From Nitrospinaceae bacterium (GTDB taxonomy: Bacteria; Nitrospinota_A; UBA7883; JAJDBK01), in the NCBI GenBank assembly GCA_029261405.1, contig JAJDBK010000046.1, forward strand, positions 1 to 64,000: a stretch of 64,000 nt of DNA. The letters are read 5' to 3'. The position numbers were made by a program, and so were the translations under genes. Shown here piece after piece: positions 15,027 to 22,483 of this stretch. The first letter of the stretch is position 1. Every line of letters begins with the position of its first letter. The notes beneath the pieces were generated by a model. It had not been told where the DNA came from, did no database searches, and saw nothing but the letters and a program-made list of their open reading frames with translations.

Positions 15027-17375
15027 ATGAAAATATCGACCAAGCTGATCATCATTCAGCTACTCGCTTCACTGGCCCCTTTCATAACCATATCTTATCT
15101 CTCCATCGTTCTGAGCCGAAACGCTCTGGAAAAACATATTACCGCATCGTTCGCGGAGTTAGCCGAAGATAAAGCTAACTCCCTGGCGTTGATCATTGAT
15201 GAACGAATACATGAGACGCGTCAACTGGCTCATCGTCCAGACATCGTTGACGCGGTAAAACTGGCTAACGCCCGCTACAACGACAATACCGAACAAGAGG
15301 CGTTACAGGGTATCCTCGAAAAGGACCTGCGCTGGATCGCGCAAAAAGGGGAGACTCAAACCGCAAAAGAGATACTCGAGTCACCCCTCTCCGGCCTGCT
15401 AAAAAGCTATCAGGAACTCGACCACAACCGTTACGGCGAGCTATTTATAACCGACTCCCGAGGCGCCGCACTGGCTATGACTAAAATCTTGTCAGATTAT
15501 TATCAGGCCGATGAACAGTGGTGGATCGAAAGTTTCGCCGACGGTCGGGGCAACGTATTTATCGATGATCGCGGAATGGATAAGAGCGTTAATGCGCTGG
15601 CTATAGGGGGAGTCGTTCCGATCATGGACGGGGATACCGTAGTAGGGGTACTGAAAATCAATTTCAAGGTTAGCGCCATCCTTGAGATCATAACCGATGA
15701 AGCGATCAGGAAGCGGGGAGCCTCGGCGGCTCTGGTCAGGTCACAGGGAACTGTATTGGCAAGCACCGAAACGAGTAGCCAATCCCCCCTCCTGTCCAGC
15801 GTCGAGAAGAGAATCCTGAAAGGCGAGAGCGCTGGCGTGTTAGAGGACGAGCACAAGCATGAGACTATCATGGCTTACGCCCCGGTGAAGGCGTCAATCA
15901 ATACCCGCATCCAGGCGCCCGGCGCCATCAAGGGAATATCGGGTGAAATGTGGGAACCGACCGTGTGGCATGTGTTCCTCGAAATCGAAAAGGAAGTAGC
16001 TTTTGCGGAGATCATCCACGAGCGTAATCTTTTCATCCTGATAAGCCTCGCAGTGGCCATGCTGGTGGTTTTTCTGGCTGTATCTCTGGGAAAAACCATC
16101 ACACGCCCCGTCGAAGCGTTGGTGGAGGGGACAGAGAGGGTCGGGCGTGGCGATCTCGATTACAAGGTGGGGTTGAAACGGTCTGACGAACTTGGAACCC
16201 TCTCCCGGGCGTTCGACGATATGACCGAATCTTTGAAAACCACCACAGCCTCGCGTGACGAACTTGAGCAGGAGGTTACAGAGCGCATTGCGATTCAGCG
16301 TTCGCTGGCGCTTGCCAAGGAAGAGGCGGAAGCGGCGACCGAACAGAAGGACAAGTTCGTATCACTGATTTCTCACGATCTGAAAAACCCGCTTACCACC
16401 ATCGTCGGTTTTTTAAAGTTGACCCTTGGTAATGATAAGACCGAATTTGAACCGGAGACCCGCCAGCGCCTGGAGTACGCCATGAAAGCCGGGGAGAGGA
16501 TGTTCCGCCTGGTGGAGGAGGTTTTGAACATGAGTCGGCTTCGGTCCGGCAAGATCGTAGCTATGCCTGCGTTCTACGATCTGCAGAGCATTGTATCGGG
16601 TATACTGACGCATCTGCATCCCGTATACTCCGCAAAAAATATTGTGATAATAAACGGGATTCCCACCAATAAACGAGTCTATGTCGATTACATACTCTTT
16701 TCTCAGGTGTTGGAAAACCTGCTCACAAATGCGGTGAAATTCTCCTTTCCCGGAGGTACGGTGACCATCTCCATGCCAAAAGGAGATACGTCTTCTGTCA
16801 TAGTGACCGATGAGGGGGTCGGCTTAAGTCAGGAGCGAATCGAAACTCTATTCGATTTTTCCAAAAGGCAGAGCACACCAGGTACTGTCGGTGAGGAGGG
16901 GACAGGATTTGGGCTACCCCTCTCCAGGGAGATAATGGAAAACCTTGGAGGTACCCTCACTATAGAATCTAATGAAGGGGCGGGAAGCTGTTTCACAGCG
17001 CGACTACCACATCTTCGTCCGGTGGCGCTGGTGGCGGTAGACAACGAAGATGCGATTATCATCCGTCGAGTTCTGGAAACCGCAGGCATTGATCTGGTCC
17101 ATGCCGTTGAGGCGCGTACCGCTTTGAAACTTGTTGTAGAGAGGAAGCCACATCTCGTCATTGTCGATAATCACTTACCCGAAATTGACGTATCCGCATT
17201 TCTGAAAGAGATAAAGGGAAACTACCAACCTACCTCCATCCCTATCATTCTGATTATAAACAATGATGAAATAAAGTCCAGCGATCAGACCTTTGACCTC
17301 GTCGCAAACGACTGCATGACAAAACCGCTCGACGAAGGGGAACTTTTCACCTGGGTATCACATCACCTGCCTTGA
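15027..17375 (+). CDS. Hybrid sensor histidine kinase (Cache-like sensor, HAMP, HisKA, HATPase, receiver)
   Basis: 782 residues. One membrane helix at about 7-29, a periplasmic Cache-like sensing region (about 35-330), a second helix at about 335-355 (LFILISLAVAMLVVFLAV), HAMP at 356-408 (RVGRGDLDYKVGLKRSDELG), then a HisKA domain with phospho-acceptor H450 (SLISHDLKNPLTTIVGF). The ATPase domain has N box ENLLTNAVKFS, DEGVGL and GTGFGLPLS. The C-terminal receiver (about 660-782) carries Asp714 (VIVDNHLPEI) and a KP pair (CMTKPLDEG). An AAGGTG ribosome site precedes ATG 15027. Its ligand is unknown; a chemoreceptor-like sensory role in a phosphorelay is inferred. A receiver remnant lies just downstream on the other strand. 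Confidence 0.93.
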   Translation: MKISTKLIIIQLLASLAPFITISYLSIVLSRNALEKHITASFAELAEDKANSLALIIDERIHETRQLAHRPDIVDAVKLANARYNDNTEQEALQGILEKDLRWIAQKGETQTAKEILESPLSGLLKSYQELDHNRYGELFITDSRGAALAMTKILSDYYQADEQWWIESFADGRGNVFIDDRGMDKSVNALAIGGVVPIMDGDTVVGVLKINFKVSAILEIITDEAIRKRGASAALVRSQGTVLASTETSSQSPLLSSVEKRILKGESAGVLEDEHKHETIMAYAPVKASINTRIQAPGAIKGISGEMWEPTVWHVFLEIEKEVAFAEIIHERNLFILISLAVAMLVVFLAVSLGKTITRPVEALVEGTERVGRGDLDYKVGLKRSDELGTLSRAFDDMTESLKTTTASRDELEQEVTERIAIQRSLALAKEEAEAATEQKDKFVSLISHDLKNPLTTIVGFLKLTLGNDKTEFEPETRQRLEYAMKAGERMFRLVEEVLNMSRLRSGKIVAMPAFYDLQSIVSGILTHLHPVYSAKNIVIINGIPTNKRVYVDYILFSQVLENLLTNAVKFSFPGGTVTISMPKGDTSSVIVTDEGVGLSQERIETLFDFSKRQSTPGTVGEEGTGFGLPLSREIMENLGGTLTIESNEGAGSCFTARLPHLRPVALVAVDNEDAIIIRRVLETAGIDLVHAVEARTALKLVVERKPHLVIVDNHLPEIDVSAFLKEIKGNYQPTSIPIILIINNDEIKSSDQTFDLVANDCMTKPLDEGELFTWVSHHLP

Positions 17376-17384
17376 TTAGGCGCA

Positions 17385-17747
17385 TCAGGTGATGTAACGC
17401 CTGATGCGAGGAATAAGATCGTCCCGCATATCGGTTGTTTTTATAGTGAAATCGTTGGCGCCGAGCATGGCTACCTTCTCGTTCACCTCCACCACGATTG
17501 AACTGGTAAGTACGATAATCGGAATATCTTCCTGTCTGATATCGGAGTGGACACGTTCGATCAATTCAAATGCATCCATTACCGGCATGTTCAAGTCGGT
17601 GAGTAACAGGTCTGGCAAAAAACTCTCCATCCCGGCCAGAGCCTCCTCTCCGTTGCTCGCCTCCATAATCATGCGCCCGGCTTCGATCTTGGAGATAATG
17701 TCGAGGTTTTCCTTCAGCCAGGAGTCTGGATGGGTGAAGTTTATTAA
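17385..17747 (-). pseudogene. Receiver-domain remnant (response regulator lacking its first strand)
   Basis: The open frame 17747-17385 reads NFTHPDSWLKENLDIISKIEAGR, then MIMEASNGEEALAGMES, PDLLLTDLNMPVMDAFELIERV, IPIIVLTSS and the terminal helix. The phospho-acceptor Asp (LLLTDLNMP) and the Thr/Ser of LTSS are present, but strand 1 with the acidic pair expected just before HPDS is missing: an in-frame TGA at 17748-17750 lies there. The first usable ATG (17672) would lose helix 1 as well, and the KP lysine is replaced by TIKTTD. Without the acidic pair Mg2+ binding and phosphorylation should fail. Most likely a decayed single-domain regulator, convergent with the hybrid kinase gene and 9 bases from its end. 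Confidence 0.7.
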
Positions 17748-17866
17748 TCATCCGTTGAAAGGTCGGAGGAAAGGCGTCAAGCGATCGCTACCGATGCGAA
17801 GGAAATGTGGGGGATTCAAATGTGCGACAGCGTCACAGTGTGTGACCAAGCCACTGATCACGCCTC

Positions 17867-18712
17867 CTACCGCTCTATTTCTGTGCCGACTCCCTGGTCT
17901 GTGAAAATTTCGAGGAGCACGGAGTGTTTTATTCTGCCGTCAATGATGTGGGCTTTTTTTACTCCGTTGTCGAGGGCGGAGAAACAGGCCTGCACCTTCG
18001 GGACCATACCTCCTGCGATAACTCCTTTTTCAACAAGGACTCGCGCGTCAGGTTCGCTGATGGTGGACAATAACTCACCATCCCGCAAAACACCAGCGGT
18101 ATCTGTCAGCAGAACAAGTTTTGAAGCGTTCAGCTCTGCGGCGATGGCGCTTGCGACGAAATCCGCGTTTATATTAAAAGTTTCTCCATTATCACCAAAA
18201 CCGACAGGAGCGATTACCGGTATAAAACCGGCTGATTCGAGGGATCTTAACGCCAGTGTGTTAACTTCCACAACTTTGCCGACCATGCCGATGTCTATGA
18301 TCTCCGGTCGATCCACTTCGGCGGAACTCTTTTGAACGAACATCTTTTCGGCGCGGATGAGTCTGCCGTCCTTACCGGAGAGACCGACCGCCATGCCTCC
18401 GTGGGAGTTTATGTTCGCGACGATCTCCTTGTTCACCTTACCGACCAGAACCATCTCCACAACGTCGATGGTCTCCCCTTCTGTAACACGCAGACCATCT
18501 ATAAAACGGCTCTTGATGTTCATCCTGTCGAGAGTCTTGCCGATTTGGGGACCACCGCCGTGAACCACCACAGGGTTTACGCCGATATGTTTGAGCAGTG
18601 TCACATCGCGGGCGAAACCGTCCTTTAATATGTCGTCCACCATGGCCGAGCCGCCATATTTGATGACGATGGTTTCTCCGGCGAAGGCCCGCATGTAGGG
18701 CAAGGCTTCCAT
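17867..18712 (-). CDS. argB: N-acetylglutamate kinase
   Basis: 281 residues from the first ATG. Second step of arginine synthesis, ATP-dependent phosphorylation of N-acetyl-L-glutamate. Amino-acid-kinase fold with the nucleotide-binding VIKYGGSAM, the substrate loop [17 protein letters not shown] and late [13 protein letters not shown] and LLTDTAGVL motifs. The family N-terminus normally begins about 14 residues earlier (helix IxxAEVLIEALPYI), and the frame upstream indeed reads [20 protein letters not shown], beginning at an ATA codon (18754-18752) with an AAGGA ribosome site 8 bases before it. The true start may therefore be non-AUG; see finding. It trails xerC and a 129-residue gene on the same strand. 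Confidence 0.95.
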   Translation of the reverse strand: MEALPYMRAFAGETIVIKYGGSAMVDDILKDGFARDVTLLKHIGVNPVVVHGGGPQIGKTLDRMNIKSRFIDGLRVTEGETIDVVEMVLVGKVNKEIVANINSHGGMAVGLSGKDGRLIRAEKMFVQKSSAEVDRPEIIDIGMVGKVVEVNTLALRSLESAGFIPVIAPVGFGDNGETFNINADFVASAIAAELNASKLVLLTDTAGVLRDGELLSTISEPDARVLVEKGVIAGGMVPKVQACFSALDNGVKKAHIIDGRIKHSVLLEIFTDQGVGTEIER

Positions 18713-18911
18713 AAGGACTTCCGCCTTGCCGATCAGGTCGTCTATATTCTGTATTTCAATTATCCTTCGCGAAAATTGGCGCCAGTTACAGGTTAAACAG
18801 GCTGGTGGCCTTGAGACGCATTGTACCGAATGTCATCGATAAACAGAGTGTAAAACGTCTTGCAATGGTCTCGATACGCAGAAAATGGATTTCATTCATC
18901 ATTAGCTCCCT

Positions 18912-19301
18912 CTATGTCTTTGGAAACAGAGTGAGAATTGCGGATATAGGGGCCAGGTTGAACACTCCTTTTTTGGTAAGTCCGCTAATGTGGTCACGAA
19001 GTTTCTTTGAAGTGATGGCTTTACTGGTAAGGTCGTCTATCCTCCACGACCCCGCCATACTACTCGCCCCCTGTTTTTCGTATAAATCCTTAGAGCTGTT
19101 GGCGCCGGATTTTGATTTCGCAGGTGTGCCCCTGGCGATACGGGGATAATCGACTTTCCGACGGGCCGGGCTCAGAAGCACAACCTTTCCGTTGTCGTCG
19201 TAGACCGCGACCTGGGTACCCCAACGCTTGATGTATCGAAAGACCCTTTCGTGACTCTCGGCAAAATGTTTGAGGCTTATTTTCCTTAACGCTACGCACA
19301 T
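18912..19301 (-). CDS. Small protein of unknown function
   Basis: 129 residues, no family recognised. The N-terminal 45 residues (ALRKISLKHFAESHERVFRYI..., TQVAVYDDNGKVVLLSPAR) faintly recall Phd/YefM-type antitoxin folds, but this is weak and no toxin gene is adjacent. The middle is Lys/Ser-rich and probably flexible (GTPAKSKSGANSSKD); the C-terminal third (ITSKKLRDHISGLTKKGVF) may be a helix. Translation is well supported by a GAGGAGGA ribosome site 7 bases before the ATG, immediately after the xerC stop, so it is likely a real gene of a xerC operon. Confidence 0.6.
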   Translation of the reverse strand: MCVALRKISLKHFAESHERVFRYIKRWGTQVAVYDDNGKVVLLSPARRKVDYPRIARGTPAKSKSGANSSKDLYEKQGASSMAGSWRIDDLTSKAITSKKLRDHISGLTKKGVFNLAPISAILTLFPKT

Positions 19302-19315
19302 GACCTTTTCCTCCT

Positions 19316-20275
19316 CTATAAACCCGGAATCTTCTTGAGTGACGCCCGCGGATGGGCTGAATCGTACACGCTCATCAATTGCTGTAGACCGACGTGCGTG
19401 TACTTTTGCGTTGTTGACAGGCTCGAATGCCCGAGCATCTCCTGAATAGCCCGAAGATCGGCGCCACCATCCAGAAGGTGGGTTGCAAAACTGTGCCGAA
19501 GCCTGTGCGGCGCCACCGGTCGTAATAATCCGGCTTCCAGCGCCCGCTTTCTTACTATTGATCGTATAGATCTATCGGAGAGCCGTTTTCGGCTTCCGTT
19601 AAGAAACAGTGGCTCCCCGAGATCATCTCCAATGGCTTCCCGAGGCTCAGACAGGAACGCTCTCAGGGAAGAATTCGCTTTCCCGCCAAAAGGTACGAGC
19701 CTCTCCTTTTTTCCTTTACCAAGGATTTTGATGAATTGAGTGTCGAAATCTATATCGAGCGCCGAAATGGAGGCTATTTCGGAAACCCGGATCCCGGTAG
19801 CGTAGAGTAGCTCCAGAATGGTTTTATCCCTAAGTCCATTCCCGCTCTCTATATCAAAGGGGCTGTCAAGAAGAGTGAATACTTCATCGGCTGTGAGAAA
19901 GTCGGGGTTTGTTCTCGGCTTCGATGGGAGCGAAATCTCCCTGGCCGGGTTGCTTCTTATAATAGATGCGCGAAGAAGACTCTTGAAAAATGAACGGATG
20001 GCCGCCACTTTTCGCTCCATGGTGGAGGGTTGGTTTTTGCGTCGGTGAAGATGAGTTACAAACTGTCTGATAGTGTTAGCGTCTAAAGTGTCGAGGTCGT
20101 GTTTTGTGGAGGAGTTGTTCCAGGCGTTGATTTCCCGGAGGAAGGTGAAGAACTGGCGCAGATCGACGTTGTAGCCTCTTATTGTATGAGGGGAGGCGTT
20201 CTTTTCTACGATCATCTGATCGAAGAAGAGGTCGAGGAACTGTTGTTCCGGTTTTTCCTGCTCTCTTTCTTTCAT
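19316..20275 (-). CDS. xerC: Tyrosine recombinase XerC
   Basis: 319 residues from ATG 20275; an in-frame TTG at 20305 would add 10. N-terminal SAM-like core-binding domain (FFDQMIVEKNASPHTIRGYNVDL) and a C-terminal catalytic domain with the full tyrosine-recombinase set: Arg in ATGIRVSEI, Lys in LGKGKKERLVPF, HxxR in HRLRHSFATHLL, His in MLGHSSLSTTQ and nucleophile Tyr in KYTHVGLQQL. With XerD it resolves chromosome dimers at dif during division, fitting its position back-to-back with the division cluster. Length and sequence match housekeeping XerC rather than phage integrases. Confidence 0.93.
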   Translation of the reverse strand: MKEREQEKPEQQFLDLFFDQMIVEKNASPHTIRGYNVDLRQFFTFLREINAWNNSSTKHDLDTLDANTIRQFVTHLHRRKNQPSTMERKVAAIRSFFKSLLRASIIRSNPAREISLPSKPRTNPDFLTADEVFTLLDSPFDIESGNGLRDKTILELLYATGIRVSEIASISALDIDFDTQFIKILGKGKKERLVPFGGKANSSLRAFLSEPREAIGDDLGEPLFLNGSRKRLSDRSIRSIVRKRALEAGLLRPVAPHRLRHSFATHLLDGGADLRAIQEMLGHSSLSTTQKYTHVGLQQLMSVYDSAHPRASLKKIPGL

Positions 20276-20389
20276 GTCGCTGTTAAATAGCAATTGTGAT
20301 GCCAATTATCTAAAATCATAAAGGCTTATTAAATAAACAGATACGATATTAGGGTTAAACAAGAAAATTAGCGCACCCTCCAAAATGAA

Positions 20390-20416
20390 GTTTTGCTACA
20401 ATTTTGGTAGCAAAAC
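20390..20416. promoter_or_regulatory. 27-bp perfect inverted repeat upstream of xerC
   Basis: GTTTTGCTAC (20390-20399), a 7-base spacer and GTAGCAAAAC (20407-20416) are exact reverse complements. There is no T-tract after it on either strand and no gene ends nearby, so an operator for a dimeric regulator is more likely than a terminator. It lies about 115 bases upstream of the xerC start. Confidence 0.5.
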
Positions 20417-20710
20417 CACCCAGTCTCGCTCATTTATTATTTTTATTACCTGCCCTGGATAATTAAAATGAGGCATCCTGGTTAATCGCCAAAGTATTGA
20501 CGGATTGCGCAGAACAAAGACCCACAGTAAAACAGCGTAGCTGGTCGTCTGTCCATTTACAATTACATATAATTAGTATACCATTTAACCATATTTAATG
20601 CTAAATCAACCAAATTGTTGATAATTTATACCTAACATTACAGTTTTATGGCGTCAGAATTGTTCGATCTTTCTATAAGAAAAAATCGAAATATCAGTTT
20701 CGTTATGCTA

Positions 20711-20736
20711 TAGTGTCACGAAGTGTCAAAAAGTGT
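20711..20736 (+). promoter_or_regulatory. MraZ operator: three 10-bp-spaced AGTGT repeats
   Basis: Three blocks tAGTGT-cacg, aAGTGT-caaa, aAGTGT-taga start at 20711, 20721 and 20731, exactly one helical turn apart, ending 12 bases before the mraZ ATG. MraZ represses its own operon by binding short direct repeats at about 10-bp spacing (TGGGN in E. coli, AAAGTG-type boxes in mollicutes), and this array matches that pattern closely. Confidence 0.75.
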
Positions 20737-20748
20737 TAGAGATTCGCC

Positions 20749-21177
20749 ATGTTTATTGGACGGCATTCCGTCAGCGTCGATGCAAAGGGTCGAATACATC
20801 TCCCTGCGAAGTTAAGGGACGTACTGCTAAAAGATTTCGAGCCTCCGTTAATCGTCACAATCTCGAACAATTGCCTGTCGGCGTATCCGGTCAGGGAATG
20901 GAGAGAGAAATACGAGGCGTTAGACAGCCTTCCTTATACACCTGAGAAGGACAACCTTTTGCGGCTCGTGAGCGAAAACGCAGAGGAAGCTCCCATAAGG
21001 AATGGAAGGATTCTGCTTCCCGCAAGATTGCGCGAATATGCGGGGATACTGAAGGAGGTCGTAATCATCGGCAGAATGAAGAAGATAGAGATATGGAGCG
21101 CCGAGCGGAGAAGAGAGGCGACAGCCGAGCTTACTGACCTGAAACTTTCAGAAGATATGGGGAAGTTGGGTTTTTAG
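20749..21177 (+). CDS. mraZ: Transcriptional regulator MraZ
   Basis: 142 residues, standard length. Two AbrB-like swapped-hairpin domains each with a DxxGR core: VDAKGRIHLPAKLRD (about 10-24) and NGRILLPARLREYAG (about 86-100). MraZ forms an octamer or larger ring, binds repeats in its own promoter and represses the division and wall cluster. First gene of the dcw cluster. The ribosome site is poor (AGAGATTCGCC before the ATG), which fits low expression. Confidence 0.96.
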   Translation: MFIGRHSVSVDAKGRIHLPAKLRDVLLKDFEPPLIVTISNNCLSAYPVREWREKYEALDSLPYTPEKDNLLRLVSENAEEAPIRNGRILLPARLREYAGILKEVVIIGRMKKIEIWSAERRREATAELTDLKLSEDMGKLGF

Positions 21178-21203
21178 CCGGTATTTTGGGGGCTGGCGCC
21201 ACA

Positions 21204-22166
21204 ATGGGGGATCAAAATCTGGAACGGACGCATACGCCGGTTCTTTTTGAAGAAGTCATCGGTTTTTTTGACCGGGCGGGCGTTGAAACGATAGTGGACG
21301 GGACTCTTGGCGGTGGAGGACACGCCGAGGGTTTTTTACAACGAATAGACGCGCTGACCACTTTTATCGGGATTGACCGGGACATTGAGGCTGTAAGGCG
21401 TTGTGAAATAAGGCTGAACAGCTATCAGGGGGTTTTATTGTTCCAAGGCCGGTTTATCGATATCGATGTCACGCTCGACAAGATTGGAATTGAAAGTGTG
21501 GATGGGATTTTGCTGGATCTGGGGGTTTCCTCTTTTCAGTTGGATAATCCTGACAGAGGCTTTTCGTTTATTAAGGATGGACCGCTGGATATGCGTATGG
21601 ACGTAGGCTCAAAGACCAGCGCCGCTGATCTGGTAAACCAGCTTGGCGCCGATGAACTTGCGACGATTTTCCACAGGTTCGGTGAAGAGCGTTTTGCAAA
21701 GAGAATTTCACGCGCCATTGTCCGGGAGCGGGAGGATGATCCGATTTTAAGTACGTTGCGCCTTGCCCACATAGTCGAGTCGGCCATACCGGCGGCCTCG
21801 CGTCCCCGGGTTGGAGGCTCCCATCCGGCCACGCGAGTCTTTCAGGCTTTGCGGATTGCGGTAAACGACGAACTGGATTCATTACGGGAGGCTATAAAAA
21901 GAGCCATATCCCGCCTCTCTGTCGGAGGGAGAATCGCCATCATTACATTCCACAGTCTGGAAGACAGGATAGTAAAACAGACTTTTTTCGATCTTTGCAA
22001 ACGGTGCGTCTGCCCGAAAGACCTACCTGTATGTGTATGTGGCGAGCCGGGACTGATAAAGACCCTCACGCACAAGCCGATTACGCCGGAGGAGTCGGAG
22101 ATAAGCGAGAATGTGCGTTCCAGATCGGCCAAGCTCAGGGTCGCAGAAAGGCTGGGCGCCAGTTGA
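21204..22166 (+). CDS. rsmH: 16S rRNA (cytosine(1402)-N4)-methyltransferase
   Basis: 320 residues from ATG 21204 (a TTG at 21186 would add six). SAM-dependent methylation of C1402 in the ribosomal P site. The N-terminal THTPVLFEEV, SAM-binding VDGTLGGGGHAEGFL, GILLDLGVSSFQLD, RVFQALRIAVNDEL and IITFHSLEDRIVKQTF motifs are all in place. A C-terminal CKRCVCPKDLPVCVCG stretch is Cys-rich, as in some RsmH. Second gene of the dcw cluster. Confidence 0.96.
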   Translation: MGDQNLERTHTPVLFEEVIGFFDRAGVETIVDGTLGGGGHAEGFLQRIDALTTFIGIDRDIEAVRRCEIRLNSYQGVLLFQGRFIDIDVTLDKIGIESVDGILLDLGVSSFQLDNPDRGFSFIKDGPLDMRMDVGSKTSAADLVNQLGADELATIFHRFGEERFAKRISRAIVREREDDPILSTLRLAHIVESAIPAASRPRVGGSHPATRVFQALRIAVNDELDSLREAIKRAISRLSVGGRIAIITFHSLEDRIVKQTFFDLCKRCVCPKDLPVCVCGEPGLIKTLTHKPITPEESEISENVRSRSAKLRVAERLGAS

Positions 22167-22177
22167 GAGAAAGAGCG

Positions 22178-22483
22178 ATGCCAACATTCGAGAGGGAGAA
22201 AGCCCGGCTGAACAGGAGCGCTATAGCAGTCTGGTCGATAGCCGGGATTGTGTTCCTTCTCTCCTCACTATCGTACATATACCCTTCGATCCGGGCAACG
22301 AGCCTGATGTACGAATATTCGCATCGAGTAAAACGGTTAGATGACCTCAAGGAGCTTAACAAGAAACTGACGCTGGAGGCGGCGGCCCTGAGGTCTTACG
22401 ACTATATAGAAGGGCGTGCGGTAACAGACCTTGGATTTGTGTTCCCGAAACAGGAACAGGTGGTAATCATTGCGAAAAAATAA
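22178..22483 (+). CDS. ftsL: Cell division protein FtsL
   Basis: 101 residues. Bitopic protein: short basic cytoplasmic tail (MPTFEREKARLNRS), one membrane helix (AIAVWSIAGIVFLLSSLSYIY), then a periplasmic coiled coil (YEYSHRVKRLDDLKELNKKLTLEAAALRS). FtsL is very variable in sequence; the call rests on this topology and on its place between rsmH and ftsI. With FtsB and FtsQ it activates FtsWI. The start at 22178 is 11 bases after the rsmH stop; the open frame extends upstream inside rsmH but that part is not FtsL-like. It overlaps ftsI by 14 bases. Confidence 0.88.
   Translation: MPTFEREKARLNRSAIAVWSIAGIVFLLSSLSYIYPSIRATSLMYEYSHRVKRLDDLKELNKKLTLEAAALRSYDYIEGRAVTDLGFVFPKQEQVVIIAKK

Larger units (their letters stand above)
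20276..20748. promoter_or_regulatory. AT-rich divergent control region xerC / mraZ
   Basis: 470 AT-rich bases between xerC and mraZ. It holds a perfect 10-bp inverted repeat (20390-20416), a TTCGAT/ATCGAA inverted pair (20663-20668 and 20685-20690) and three MraZ-box-like repeats (20711-20736). A possible -10 TATAGT (20709-20714) lies at the edge of the first box, without a recognisable -35. No RNA gene or coding frame with a ribosome site was seen. Confidence 0.55.

Noticed and set aside
19316-20275. Phage or island integrase
   Set aside because: Length, sequence and position beside the division cluster fit housekeeping XerC; no att sites or phage genes are adjacent.
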